Below are positions 33,978-45,624 of a DNA stretch of 64,000 nt, piece by piece; within the stretch, counting starts at the first letter, position 1, and each line of letters opens with the position of its first letter. Under the pieces are notes generated by a model. The model made no database searches. It saw only the letters and a program-made list of their open reading frames with translations, and was not told where the DNA came from. The stretch is from assembly GCA_947579605.1 (NCBI GenBank), contig OX388319.1:15203447-15267446 (forward strand). The letters run 5' to 3'. Source of the stretch: Athripsodes cinereus. Lineage: Eukaryota; Arthropoda; Insecta; Trichoptera; Leptoceridae. Position numbers and translations under genes: made by a program.

Positions 33978-34255
33978 GTGGTTTCCCGAGTTTCAAAAGG
34001 TAGCTTTTCATAAAACATTAAGATTAAAACATCTAATGTCGTCAGCACAGCGATGAGGTTTGTCACCCATACTGGATATCTGAATATTTATTGGAACGAA
34101 GAGGATAACTTGCATGCTTGTTACATGCAATTAGTTTGCTGGCTACCACGATTTTGGGAAATGCCATGATAGTATTTACGAATACCTGCCTTTTTCACTC
34201 GCTCGTTAATGAAATCCTTCAAAAAACATTAAAGGACCTATTCTCTTGCGGACAT
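33978..34255. repeat. Two Rep-A copies, tail to inner part
   Basis: A plus copy at 33978-34176 (CAGCGATGAGGTTTGTCACC, GAACGAAGAGGATAACTTGC, AATGCCATGATAGTATT) is followed directly by a minus fragment at 34178-34255 (CGAATACCTGCCTTTTTCAC, CTATTCTCTTGCGG). Confidence 0.65.
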
Positions 34256-35217
34256 TTTACGAAATCTTGTCTATACTAAAATTATCAATAGTTTCACATC
34301 ATTGTAGTGTGTTCTATACGTAACTTACCATGGCTTGACCTTAACCATTAGTTGTATTGTCTCTTAACAGGGTGTAGGTATATGTATAAAACGTTCCAAG
34401 AATAGTATCATCTATTTAGACTCAATTACAAGTAACAAAATTACAGACTGTCTTTGATGTGATTCCTATATGGCTTCCGACTGTGTGTTTGATTAAAAAC
34501 ACTTGTACCAAACATAAATAAACTATTAGCTATTTGAATAATATGGAACATCGAGATACTTTTGTGTTAGTACTACAGGGATTAAAGTACGCTATTTTGT
34601 TGTATGAGATGCTATGCTGTTTTTTTTTACTTATCTTCTTCCCCTTATCTTTTATTTTTATCAGAGTTCATTGTACCTTAGGTATTTCCTCCAGAGATCC
34701 CTATATATCATTCTCCTCCAGATTCCATCTCTAAACACGAGATATCTCTATTTTGGAGGTTGAAAATAACAGCAACGATTTTAACTGTAGGTATATTGCA
34801 TCTGTATGTAGCTGTTAGTGTGTAAATAAAAAAAATATTGCCGTTTTCAAACCATCTGTCCAACTAGGTTGACGATGAACATAAATATACCCCTCAAATA
34901 TCCTCACAGTAAATTATATTATTCTCGTGTCGGGAAGAGGTAGTCTAAATATTGAAAGGCCTTCCTTGGTGTTTATATTATTTCTTCTTCTATTTGCAGT
35001 AGTGTTATACTTTCATCTTCCCAATTCCCCACTGCTGAAGGTTGTATGAACGTAGTTATCGCAAATATAGTAGCGCATTGATAATAATAATAATAAAAAT
35101 TTTAAAAAAAATCATGAGCAATTGGCGAGCTTATTGTCTGGAGGCAATACCTTCCAGCAAACCAAAGTATTAGTTATTTGCTATGAAAGTGATCCTAGTT
35201 AATGGTAAATATTTTTT
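34256..35217. other. Intergenic, no gene seen
   Basis: Nothing recognised. Confidence 0.4.
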
Positions 35218-35312
35218 TTAAATTTATTTATTTATTTTGTTCTTCACTGTACATTGTTTACAATAATACAAATTAACATAGAAAGTATCATTTATACAAT
35301 TCAAATTTAGTT
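35218..35312 (-). mobile_element. LINE-B 3' end
   Basis: (TTTAT)n then TTCTTCACTGTACATTG, TTACAATAATACAAATTAAC and ACAATTCAAATTTAG. Truncated before the hairpin. Confidence 0.7.
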
Positions 35313-35862
35313 GGGGAGACGTACATGAGGTGACGACAGATGCAACTAGCTGAGAAATTTACCATTGAATCTTTAGGGCCAGAATGCCAAATTCCCAAAA
35401 AGATTTTTTTTGCCCTTGTGTAAACTCAAAAAATAATAATCTTAACATCCTTCGTTTTGGCATTTTTTTTTGTCAGTACACGTGTATCCTTAAAAATTTT
35501 CATTAAAAAACAAATCACCATTATCATCCACAGCGCGCCGTGGATGCTTCAAAAATGAGCATTGGTGTACGAGACTTTATTAAGGGTAGCACGCTCCCTT
35601 ATTCATAGACAAGCACTATAGAAATAGGTGTTAGTTTCAGGACATTGGCGTACGTGACAGTGGTTAGTTCGATATGATTACAATAGGTTCTAATTTAATT
35701 AACGTAACATCAATCAAGTAGATTATAATTAGTGAGTAGGTAAATTTACAAAGATTCATTATTGTCAATTCTGGAGTTTATTAACGTTCTTAGAGACTGT
35801 AGAACATTGGCAAATATACATTAGTTATTAACCAACTGATAGATTATAAGATCATTATAATT
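35313..35862. other. Intergenic, no gene seen
   Basis: A short hairpin CATCCAC/GTGGATG lies at 35525-35548. Nothing else. Confidence 0.4.
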
Positions 35863-35999
35863 GAAGATTTTCACGCCCCTAATACCAGCTCTAAGATGCT
35901 GTCTGGGGACAAAATTTTTAAATATTTAGTATTTCAAATGTCATTTTAACGATTTATATTTGATTTGTTGTCTTGTATGCATATTGATGAATAAATAAA
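35863..35999 (+). mobile_element. 3' end of the 11.8-kb-type CR1/Jockey LINE
   Basis: GAAGATTTTCACGCCCCTAA, ACCAGCTCTAAGATGCTG and TCTGGGGACA match 14689-14740 closely. GATTTGTTGTCTTGTATGC and an (AATA)n tail follow. Only the 3' UTR was integrated, a very short 5'-truncated copy. Both stems of the 3' hairpin are preserved. Confidence 0.8.
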
Positions 36000-36660
36000 T
36001 AAATTACTATTATTATTAAACCATAATGATATTATCTGCAAACAAGGTTGTTCATGATTATTTTAATGCCCTGTGACAAAGTATGTAAATATCAAAGGTA
36101 CATAATATTTTTTCGAGAATTAGAAAGAGAAGCCTCAATACCAGGTTCCGATTCCCATTTCAAACATTTCTGTGTCTTCAACCATTTTTATTTCTTACTA
36201 GCTGTTCCTACCCGGCGTCGACAGGGTGAATTTCATAAACATTATTTTAAAAAAAAAATCGTTATGGCAACACGTGACGGCGGAACTGTCATACAAACGT
36301 CACTTTCATACAAAAATACAATCCAACTTTCTGACTTTTCCGTTGGATTTTCCAAAAAAATTCTTTCATGCAAACCGTCTTCTAATAATTAAAAAACACA
36401 AAAAAAATCAGCCAATTCGGTTCAGCCGTTCTCAAGTTATGGGGGAACATAATATGTCGCAGTCGTTTTGAAGAATCCGTCCGTTTACAAACGGCGTCGT
36501 CGTTTTACAAACGGCAGGCATATTATAAAATGACGAACGTGCATTCCGGCATATTACAAAACGACTAGTCAAATTGTAATATTTTAGTTCTTTGTCGCCG
36601 TCTCATGGTGTTGCGTATCAAAACATACATATATGGGGTTGCGCGGGAGATAGTCGTAAA

Positions 36661-37621
36661 ATAATGGTTGTATTTTATATCAACTATTTTTCTACGTGCC
36701 GTAAAACTAACAGGTATTATGAGTATCACTTAATGCCGCACCGATAATAGGTATTTTAAAATAGTATAATAAGTAATTTATGATTTATTAATTTTTGGGC
36801 TATTTAAAAGAGAAGAAGAAACTTGCCTTCTTTATATTTATTGTATTTAAGAATGCATTTCTCTATAAAATCTCTCTAAAAAAGGTTTGTATTGTAATGA
36901 ATGTACACAAATAATGGATAAATAAATAATTCAACAATAATAAAAACTATTTTTAACTATAAGACAATAATAACAGTACACTATTCTTCTGTTTTTCAAA
37001 ATAGCTAAAACATGTTTTTTTTATAATTGGTTTACATTTTAACAATAGATGAACTACTTTTTTGGTGGATGCTAAATTGCGTAACCACAAAACAGTTTTT
37101 TTTTTTTGTAAACTGTAGTAAAAAAAATATCCCTTCTTCTGCATTAACAATTTAACATTTGTTTTATTTCTTTATTTTAGGTCAGGTCTTTTTATTTATT
37201 GTCTTCATTGTCTTTTTATCTCAATGGTATTTGAAAAACGATTTTTTATTTATTTTTTCAATCCATAAAGCTTTGTATTTGCAAGTCTTAAGGTACACAG
37301 ATAGTAATTGGGTACATAATATTTTTATATGAATTGTTAAAAACAATTTATCTCTTTGCAATTGCACAAAAAAGGATACTACCTAAATTACGCAATAATC
37401 AGGAGCAAAAAATGAAAGTCGTCTTGTAATAGTTTAGACAACCCTTAAACGTATTTTGATGAAAATTTATAATTAATTAATTATAAATTATTTCGGTATA
37501 ATTATTTGTGTCCAATAACAGTAGTATATTTTTGTAAGGCGGTAATAAGCTAGAGTGTTAATTAATGAATTAAATTAAAAATACAACTGAATCAACCATT
37601 TTGACAAAGATTTTTTAAAAT
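36661..37621. other. Interior of the inverted-end element
   Basis: AT-rich; the minus frame 36953-37150 is lysine-rich with no domain and is not called. Confidence 0.4.
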
Positions 37622-37734
37622 TAATACAACAATATTCCGTAGAGCATCCAGCAATGAATTGGTCTCCCACTCTTTTCAGTAAATTTTCAGTGTCCTGTAA
37701 AAGGCAGTTGTACAGAACATATAAACATTTTTTT

Positions 37735-37985
37735 TAAATAGACAAACATGCATATACATAGACAATTCACACAGATCGAGCTAGTCCCAAACTAAGATAA
37801 ATCTTGTATAATGGGTACTAACTTACTAACGCGACGATACACACATATACTATGCACTACACAAATACACCTACATATAACACCCAGATCCAGGACAATT
37901 TGAAAAAGGTCATTCTTCACTTTGCCCTGGCCGGGAATCGAACCCGGGACCTCGTGACTCAAAGGCAAGAGCGTTACCACCTTAT
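37735..37985 (-). mobile_element. tRNA-derived SINE, second family
   Basis: The minus strand begins GGTGGTAACGCTCTTGCC (box A) and has CCGGGTTCGATTCCCGG, a perfect 5-bp T-arm with box B. The body runs about 170 nt to an A-rich end near 37725. The head is much closer to a real tRNA than SINE-T, so this copy is probably younger. The acceptor 5' strand is missing, so it is not a tRNA gene. Confidence 0.8.
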
Positions 37986-37986
37986 T

Positions 37987-38190
37987 TTACATTCTTATTT
38001 ATTTATTCTTCACTGTGCGTTGATAACAAGAAATTTTACATAAAAATATAATAATAAAAATCTTTACTGCCCAAAAATAGTATACAAGGAGAAAATAAAT
38101 AATTTAAACTAGACAAATAAATTTTGTGCAATGGGCGAGTTTATCGCAGAAGCGCGATATCTTCCAACTAACCCATAAAACCCAAATATA
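37987..38190 (-). mobile_element. LINE-B 3' end, longest copy
   Basis: TTATTTATTTATTCTTCACT, GTGCGTTGATAACA, GTGCAATGGGCGAG, TTTATCGC-agaa-GCGCGATATC and TTCCAACTAACCC. The sense strand is minus. It inserted at the head of the SINE at 37985. Confidence 0.8.
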
Positions 38191-38851
38191 ATTATTTGAA
38201 ACACAATATACAATCAAAATGCAGCACATCCTGAATGTCTTAATTTTTTGTTGGCACGGAAAGGACGGCTTGCACGTTTATTACATGGGGGTGGTCTGCT
38301 GGCTACCCTACTAGAGAGATATGTCTTGATGGTATATTAGCAGTACAATAATAAATTATCTGATGACTTTTAATTTACCAGAAATATAACTAATGAATTG
38401 ATATAATATTTCACATTTTTTTCTGATTAACCAGCATTTACACTAACTTATTTTATTTATTATAATATCTCATATAACTTGCATATCTACATATGTTTTT
38501 CGTTTGGCAGGGTGTGGTTACTAAAGGGACTATCTCCCGCGCAATCTTATACACGAACGCCATGATACGGTGAGAAATGGAACTAAAATTCTTCAATTTG
38601 ACTAGTCAGATTGCAAAACGCCTAGACGTATTGTAATTTGCCTGAATATTATACTTTCGTCATTTTGTAATATGCCTGCCGTTTATAAAACGACGACGCC
38701 GTTTGTAAACGGACGGATTCTTCAAAACGACTGCGACACATACATGGTCAATTCATTTTTATTAATATAGATTGCATAGTATTTTGGGTGTATTAAGAAT
38801 GATGTTAACTTATTATTAATAATAATGAAGACAATTTATATTTGGCACCGT

Positions 38852-39215
38852 TTAATGATCCGTGACCATCTCAAGGGCGCCATGGCTTTTCTTGAAAAGC
38901 AGTGTTTTCAGCTTACTCCTGAACCTTGCAATGGGCTTGTTCTGTCTTAAATCCGCTGGTAATCGGTTCCAGGTGGTTGGCCCCGCAATGCTAAAGCTCC
39001 TATCTGCGAATTTGGAAGTGTTTGCCCTGTTGGGTTCTACAAGTTTGTTGACAGCGGTGGAAGCTGATCGCAGTGGTCGTCTCGGAGTTTCGTCGAGGGG
39101 ACAGAGCTCAGCGAGGCATAGAGGTGCTGTGCCGTTCAAGGCTTTGTGGACCGTGAGGCACAGTTTGAACTCCACTCTCTCTGGGACTCTCAGCCAGTGT
39201 AGTGTATTGTAATGT
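38852..39215 (-). pseudogene. CR1/L2-type LINE RT C-terminus, GC-rich
   Basis: The minus frame is open for ~120 codons to a stop at 38852: LHWLRVPERVEFKLC, HKALNGTAPLCLAEL, FADRSFSIAGPTTWNRLP, then ARFRSKLKTLLF. This is the classic CR1/L2-group C-terminus. The stretch is clearly more GC-rich than its surroundings and keeps an intact frame, so the insertion is probably fairly recent. An (ATT)n tail lies near 38815-38830. Plus-strand frames here are antisense. Confidence 0.85.
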
Positions 39216-39884
39216 CATCAAAAACTACTGTTCATAAATATGAATTTATTGAGAACACAAAAATGAAATAAGTTTTTTCAAAAATGTTCATTGTCAAGAT
39301 TGAGTAACCGTGAAGTCTCGAGCAATAATGCACGTGCTACTAGTATTATGTACATTTTCCTTTTGTATTTAAACAACACTTTTCGTATACATTATTTCCG
39401 CTTGATTATAATATTATATTGGAAAAAATATTTGCTCCCAGTATTCCTTCTATCTTCTTCTAGATTTTAATTATTTTCTGCTTGTCCTGTATTGGTTCTG
39501 TGTCTCCCTAATTGATTAAACAACAGCTAATATCTGTCCAATAGTATTTTTATTGTTTAACCCTCGTAGTAGCAATAACGGATATTGCGTCCTTTGTACA
39601 AGTTAATAATCAAATATTTCAGTACTCGTGCATAAAATGTATTTGGTATCACACAGTATAAGTAGTAAGCTCATTGTCTTGATTAAATTAATACGTAGAT
39701 ACAGATTTATTTATTGGGCAAATAACAAAGAAAACAATTCGACATTACAATGCCAATGTTGGAGATCAAGGACTTTTTCAGGTGACATACCAATGTATTG
39801 AACTGCTAATCAAATTTTGATCAAAACAGTCATCAGATTACTCGTAGAACTGTGTTGTTCATTGCAGTGTTTTTTTTTTTGAAA
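39216..39884. other. Intergenic, no gene seen
   Basis: Nothing recognised. Confidence 0.4.
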
Positions 39885-40105
39885 GTGATATTTTGAAAAG
39901 TTTCTCTGTTCTGCAAGTTTTAGAGTGAATTCGTAAAACGTTCAGTTTTAGACATTCAACATCTTCTGTTCAGCTATGAGGTATGCCCCCATCCCGAAGC
40001 TCTTTTTTTTGTTGGTACGAAGAAAGCACCGTGCATATTTGTAACATAGGTACAATTGCTATGCTGGCTACATTATTGTTGAGGTATGTCGTGATGGTAT
40101 AGAAA
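39885..40105 (+). repeat. Rep-A copy
   Basis: GACATTCAACATCTTCTGTT, CAGCTATGAGGTATGCCCCC, TTGGTACGAAGAAAGC and GTATGTCGTGATGGTATAG. Its tail faces the tail of LINE-J at 40140 across about 35 bp of TA-rich repeats. Confidence 0.75.
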
Positions 40106-40139
40106 AATAAATATAGATTCTATATATACCCTCTATATA

Positions 40140-40535
40140 TTACTATATATACCCTCACGCCGTATCCCAAGTGGGGTAGGCAAAGAGAACAGAACGCCAT
40201 GTCGCTCTATCCTTACATACTTCTTTCGCTTCCTCTACATTCATCCAGTTTCTCATACATGCACGCCGATTCCTCTTACTTAACACGCGACCGTCCTTGA
40301 GAATTTGATCCACGTGGTTAAGCCACGTAGTTCTTGGACGTCCGCGCTTTCTCACACCCTCTCTTTCAGATAAATACACCCTCTTCGTCAATTTTACACA
40401 ATCCATTCGCTCCACATGACCAAACCATCTCAATTTATTTACACGCATTCTATCAACAACACTCCTCTTGCATCCACTCATTCTTCTAATATCCTCATTT
40501 CTTACTCTATCCTGGTCTAAAAGTGTCAGACTGTT
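40140..40535 (-). pseudogene. RTE-like LINE RT C-terminus (LINE-J), best copy
   Basis: The minus frame is open from about 40535 to a stop at 40155: LLDQDRVRNEDIRRMSGC, NKLRWFGHVERM, RKRGRPRTTWLNHVDQIL, GRVLSKRNRRACMRNW, then VCKDRATWRSVL. The 3' end reads CTTTGCCTACCCCACTTGGG then ATACGGCGTGAGGGTATATA, which gives the full LINE-J tail shared with Rep-A. 5'-truncated: no catalytic RT motifs are present. Confidence 0.87.
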
Positions 40536-41711
40536 TCTTAGGATTGAGATTTGAAAAACCGTTTGCTCTATATTGTTCACGAGAGTTACCGAAGCATTTT
40601 TTTCTAGATAAAAATGAAAAACATGTACAAATTATGATACTGTTTAAATGAGTTTTGGTTTTTTTACTCGGTTTTTCTATTTTCAATTTTGTACCTCCAA
40701 TTCTAGTTCTACAAACCATAAACTTGGAAATATAGACTTCACACTTCCAAGGAGACACTTTAACACCTCTGTTTATTACTGTGTAGGTACATAAAACTGT
40801 AAAGCTGTATATTTATTTTTAGACAATACGTAACAAATCTTTACCTGTCTTTATAGCTGTAAATTTTAGTACTCGTGCTTTACTTGTCCTTTTTTACAAT
40901 AGTAATAATATGTTGAATTTCTTTGTTTTCATGATTTTTTATTGCGCTCAGACTCCTTGCTTATTTCAAAATGTATCTAAATTGTTGTATTTTTTTTTTA
41001 TATATTTATAAAGTTTGTTCCATTTGTTGTGAGGAAATAAATTTATTTCATTTCATTTCATTTTAATACGTTGTTCTACAGCTAACTTCATTATAGTTTC
41101 TACTATACCTAGACTCTTTATACATGTATAATAGTCGATAGTCTAGTCTAATAAACATTCTGGCATTATAATGTTATTTAATCCACTCTTTGCTGTATGT
41201 ATTTCGGATTGTTTGCACCACAAATACTTCTTATTTCAATGTCCTGAGTTCAGGATTAAGATGGACTCTCAAGGATTACAAAATGACATCCATATTTTGT
41301 ATTTTTTTAACTTGTTGAATGCCTTTAATATTTTTGAACTTAGTCATATTTAGTTGTGTAAATATTTTAGTTTTTTTTGACGATATCAAACCTTCGATCG
41401 TTCGCTTTGATAGTGTCAGTTTCGTACTACACGGATTAGTTGATTTCATTTTATTGTTGACAGTCATGTTTTGGGATTTAAGTCTTTATCTTTTTAATCA
41501 GCTAACCCTACGATTATTATTTATAACTAATTTATAATTTGTGTACCTGTAACACGTGGTAAAAAGTCTTTACATACACAAATACACAAGATAAACAAAT
41601 TTCAAAGTAATTCGATTGTCACACATTCCCGTACTTTTTTACTAACACAATTTTCGATTCTATTACTTCCATAAGGTTAGTCATTCTACTTTTCAATTAC
41701 AAACATAATAC
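40536..41711. other. AT-rich intergenic, no gene seen
   Basis: Frames at 41171 and 41319 are short and lack domains. Confidence 0.4.
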
Positions 41712-41965
41712 TACTACTATTCTATCTCGGCATATACCAAAAGTAATGTAACCAGCAGACTAGCCGCATGCAATAAACATGCAAGCTGTTTCTCCGTGCT
41801 TACAAAAATTTAAACATTTAAGATGGGTGGAAAACCTCATTGCTATATTTAAGATGTAAAATGTCTTTATTTTTCCGAACACCGAACAGGACACTAGAAA
41901 ACTTACTGCAAAGACTGGGAAAACAATTCTTTGCCGGGTCCTCCACGGGATAGGTAACAAACCAC
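41712..41965 (-). repeat. Rep-A, near full length
   Basis: Tail CTACTACTATTCTATCTCGG, CGCATGCAATAAACATGCAA, TTAAGATGGGTGGAAAACC, ACAGGACACTAGAAAACT and TTTGCCGGGTCCTCCACGGG. Confidence 0.8.
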
Positions 41966-43107
41966 ATTAACTCCATCTATCTAAAACTGATTCACATGAT
42001 CCAACTAATTGTTCTTTTAAATGACAACTTCTCTGACATTTCATTCTTTTCTCATATCCAAACCACATACTCATAATATTTTATACATTTATCCATATTT
42101 AAAATTCTATCATTCCTAATTCATTCTTCATGTCCTAACCAATGACTTGTTGTGCAATAATAACTGTATATAGTCATTAAAATATCTTTGTTTAATATCT
42201 AGTTTATGTCTGTCTTTCTGTGCATGTCACAATTCGTAATTTTTCAAATTCAAAGTTGCTTAATGGCATTCCATGTAATGATAAGTATGCATAGGGCCAA
42301 CGACTGCATCGACTCAAATGACAAATATACACACATAAATATGATTTAGAACCCATTCACACAGTGAAACCTTTAAAAATTTGATCTGATATCTTCAGCC
42401 ATACTCTTGTGTGTGAAATGAATATTTAAACTTGGCAAACTAGTCATATCTCATGTTAACCTTCAATAAATGAAAAGCCTTACACACAAAGCACTTTTAT
42501 ACGGTGTTTCCACTTGATGTTATACCAAAAATTCAAAGAAATAGTTACAATCGAGCATAAAGTTGGAACATTGGTAGTTTCTGAGTAAAGTGTCACTTTG
42601 TCATTGAAGTCTCTCTCCAATGTCCGAGTATCTCATATGTCAAGGGATATTTTTTATCCATTCTCCTAAATAAATGTTTTCTACTTACAGGCAGACCACA
42701 ATAGGTAGCCTGATGAACAGGCCGGCTTTGTCAAATATAAGCTTATATTGGTCACTCAGATCTAACAGTTGTATCTATTGGTTGATTGTTGTTTATGAGT
42801 AGGGCTGATTATGTTTATTTTCGAAATGTCGCCGACAAATCGCATACATTAGTTGCTGAGTGTGAAAATGGCTTATGATTTTTTCACCCGTAAAATTCAA
42901 TCGTTTATCTAATCTGAATACTTAACCGAATCAAGATTTACTGATAAAAATATCATAAAATGAATATGTTATTTTTTAAAACATTCATTACTAAAAGTTT
43001 CGTTGTTATTGCACAATAAAACATGACGAAAAAAATCAAATACCGTTCCAATATAATAATAATAATGCAGTAAAGTAATTATCTATCTCTCTCTATTTTT
43101 ACTAGTA
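41966..43107. other. Intergenic, no gene seen
   Basis: CTGATGA at 42711 is not followed by a hammerhead stem II or GAAA. Nothing recognised. Confidence 0.4.
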
Positions 43108-43345
43108 TAGCATCTTCCTTAAGTGGGGTTAACCAGTAGACATATAATAAACATAAAGGTTGTCCCCTCTGTATAATTTAAAAATAAGACATTCGTGATA
43201 GGTGAAGAAGCTCAGCTTCAAAGTGAGAATATGAATATTTTGTTAATAATGTTTTAAAAATAGATACTGTTCTTTTACATAACACTCGAAAACTAATAGA
43301 AAAGTGTGGACTACCTATTAGTAGCCGGGTATTTCACTGGATCAT
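43108..43345 (-). repeat. Rep-A, diverged near full length
   Basis: TAGCATCTTCCTTAAGTGGG, TAACCAGTAGACATATAATA, GACATTCGTGATAGGTG and TTTTACATAACACTCGAAAA. Confidence 0.7.
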
Positions 43346-44847
43346 ATAGTAATTATGAAAACTTATAAATCGAGTGGAACATAAATTCAATAATATTCAA
43401 AACTGTTCTATCATATCGGCCCGACATCTCGGGCATTCTGTATTTGAATATAAAATTATATCGAACATCATTGCAATTATAATTCTTATTATATAACAAT
43501 TTCGTTATAGTATTGTTTGTATTTTTAAATATCGTACTCGTATGTATATAGGTGTGCACTGATATCTGTCACATGTTCCTCCCACGAGACTATGTGTGTA
43601 TAATTTGGTATGTTATTCACGTTTTGGCAGTTGTATAGAACAGGTATTGCTACATATATTGTACTGCCTTTGAAACGTTATAGGCAGAGCTGGAGACTGT
43701 TAACCAAAAAAATAATTCATTAATTTGTGCGACTGGAATGAGTCGCGTAGTGGAATGATTGGCGCATGAAAAAGCACAAAGAGAAAAAAAATCCTTTATC
43801 CGTTAGTGAAATATTACTTTTTCGAAAATGTAGCACATGTTACAATGTGGGTGGGGTGGGTAGCCAAACAGGTATCAAGCGCGGAAAGTCATGGGTGGTT
43901 ATTCCAACTATTTTTGAAAATTGAAGAAAATGTTATTGACTTAATTTTCGAAAGCTTCTTTAAGGAAATTAACAAGTTAACGAAACAGTTTATATTGGAA
44001 TTAATTTTAAAGTCATTTCAAATTACTCGTAAGTCATAAATACTCGTATAATACCTCGTGTACATACATAAATATGTGAAATTTTAGTTTATCACAGATC
44101 CTGTTATTTTTTAAGTCTTCATATTTTTTTACAGGTATTTTTTGTCACATGTTTTTACATATACAGAGAGATGTATTTATTTTATTACATCCTAAACGTT
44201 GTACATATTATTTGTATAAATTGCTCTTTATATAATATAATCAATACTCCTTCAATGGTTACCATCCTCAGGCAGGTATAATAAATTATAATGATTTTAT
44301 TTCAATAATTATAGTTTAGTCTATGGAGACGTGTGTGTTGCGAATTATTTAATTCTAAATGTCATAATTATACTATAATTATCATAATTGTTGTACCTCC
44401 AGTCATATTTTATTATTATCGATGTGTGCAATTCATTTTCGTCGCACTTTGTTTTTTCGCCCACAAAAATCACGATTTTGAAGTTCGTTTTTCATAACAT
44501 ACCATTTATTTGACGCAGTATAAAAGTGTTACAGATGTCTTGTATAAAGGTAATCTTTTTATTCATCTCATTATAAATGTATCATCATGATATCTCTATC
44601 AGTGTTGTAACTAGTGGACTAATTGTATTTAATGCAAATACTGATGTAACAAAAATTTAAATCAGTTGGCAATCAGTTATCTGACGACCAACAAAATATT
44701 TTTCACATGAAAGAAGTATCTATTGAACTTACTATATTTAATGATCATACAGATTATCCTCTTCGTAAATATCTAAATCAGTCGACACTAAATCGTGGTT
44801 AGTGAAAAATAGTGATAATAATAACTAGACATTTTTTTAAATGCGCC
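43346..44847. other. Intergenic, possible Rep-A scrap
   Basis: 44580-44640 (ATCATGATATCTCTATCAG, AACTAGTGGACTAATTG) resembles a decayed minus Rep-A tail. The 77-codon plus frame at 43806-44039 is unrecognised and not called as a gene. Confidence 0.35.
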
Positions 44848-44966
44848 GTTTTGTGGAAAAACCAACGCAAGAACCCATTCAAGAAACATAACACCTCCCG
44901 AACAAAAGGATCTTCAACCCTGCATTGAACACCTCCACACTCTCCAGAACGTAAATAAAATATCTT
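44848..44966 (-). mobile_element. LINE-E 3' end, copy 2
   Basis: The reverse complement reads GAGTGTGGAGGTGTTCAA, TTTTGTTCGGGAGGTGTTAT, CTTGAATGGG and CCACAAAACGGCGCATTT, matching 381-490. The coding frame is shifted here, so it is older than copy 1. Confidence 0.7.
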
Positions 44967-45477
44967 TGGGATCTTCTATTATTGGACGTTCTCCATTGAT
45001 CTAGCAATAATCATTATCTCTCTCATGATGTTATTCTGGCTGGATCATTGGAAAATGTTTGGTCGATATGTAATATATACAATAAAATATTTTTTTCAAT
45101 AATTTGACTGTAAACGTATACGTGTATGAGCCTAAATAAAGACAATACTCAAGAACGTAGGTTTTCAATTTATTCTACGAGTATATATTATGTTTGCAGT
45201 TTTATAATACCAATATTTCTAGATACATATTAATTAGACACGACATAGGTTACCATGTATGTATACACTTGACAGGTAATTGTATAGTCACATATTCACT
45301 AATAGTACCTACCTTATCTATTTACTTAATATATTATCGATTATTTACATACTTTGAGTAAATACGAAGGTCGAATATATTATTATTACATAAACATACA
45401 AAACCGTACAATTTTTGTGTACATAATAATAATGTTATTTAAAGTAAACTAGTTCAAATAATAACAATTAAAATCTA
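44967..45477. other. Intergenic, no gene seen
   Basis: Nothing recognised. Confidence 0.4.
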
Positions 45478-45550
45478 TTGCTCAAAACGCGTCCGTCCTC
45501 GAGAATTATGTAATCGAGATACGTCATGATTTGTAGGTTTTCCTCGGATC
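45478..45550 (-). pseudogene. LINE-J scrap
   Basis: CTCAAAACGCGTCCGTCCTC, GAGAATTATGTAATCGAGAT and TTTTCCTCGG match 40278-40345 of the best LINE-J copy in the same orientation. Confidence 0.55.
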
Positions 45551-45624
45551 CTCTCAACATCACATTGTGAAGCATTTTCTTTCTGTTACACAGAATACTA
45601 ATTAAATTGTACCTATTAGACATT

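Larger units (their letters stand above)
37622..38348 (+). repeat. Rep-A, split by SINE and LINE-B
   Basis: The distal half (37622-37715) has ATTGGTCTCCCACTCTTTTC and CAGTGTCCTGTAAAAGGCAG. The tail half (38215-38348) has CACATCCTGAATGTCTTAAT, GGCACGGAAAGGACGGC and ATGTCTTGATGGTATA. The two halves fit one copy interrupted by the two minus-strand insertions between them. Confidence 0.65.
36455..38738. mobile_element. DNA-transposon-like element with ~200-bp inverted ends
   Basis: The left end (36455-36654) and right end (38529-38738) are inverted copies of about 200 and 210 bp. Both run from TGTCGCAGTCGTTTTGAAGA through CCGTTTACAAACGGCGTCG and GGCATATTACAAAA to GCGCGGGAGATAGT. The inside has no transposase. 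Its length is inflated by a SINE, a LINE-B tail and a split Rep-A. It may be one non-autonomous element or two MITEs in opposite orientation. Target-site duplication unclear. Confidence 0.65.
36181..38775 (+). repeat. Old insect interspersed repeat, split by insertion
   Basis: The 5' part (36195-36450) has CTAGCTGTTCCTACCCGGCG, CAGGGTGAATTTC and CAGCCAATTCGGTTCAGCCG followed by TTCTCAAGTTATGGGGG. The 3' part (38742-38775) has CAATTCATTTTTATTAATAT then AGATT. From general knowledge these halves are adjacent in a repeat common in insect genomes; its class is not assigned here. The 2.3 kb between them is the element at 36455-38738. Confidence 0.6.

Noticed and set aside
37884..37985. Possible true tRNA gene on the minus strand
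   Set aside because: T-arm and box B are perfect, but the acceptor 5' strand is missing and a SINE body follows, so it is a SINE head.
42711..42735. CTGATGA as another hammerhead
   Set aside because: No stem II followed by GAAA and no closing stem I.
43806..44039. 77-codon plus frame with a tryptophan/glycine-rich start
   Set aside because: Unrecognised, and its length is expected by chance; kept only as a note.
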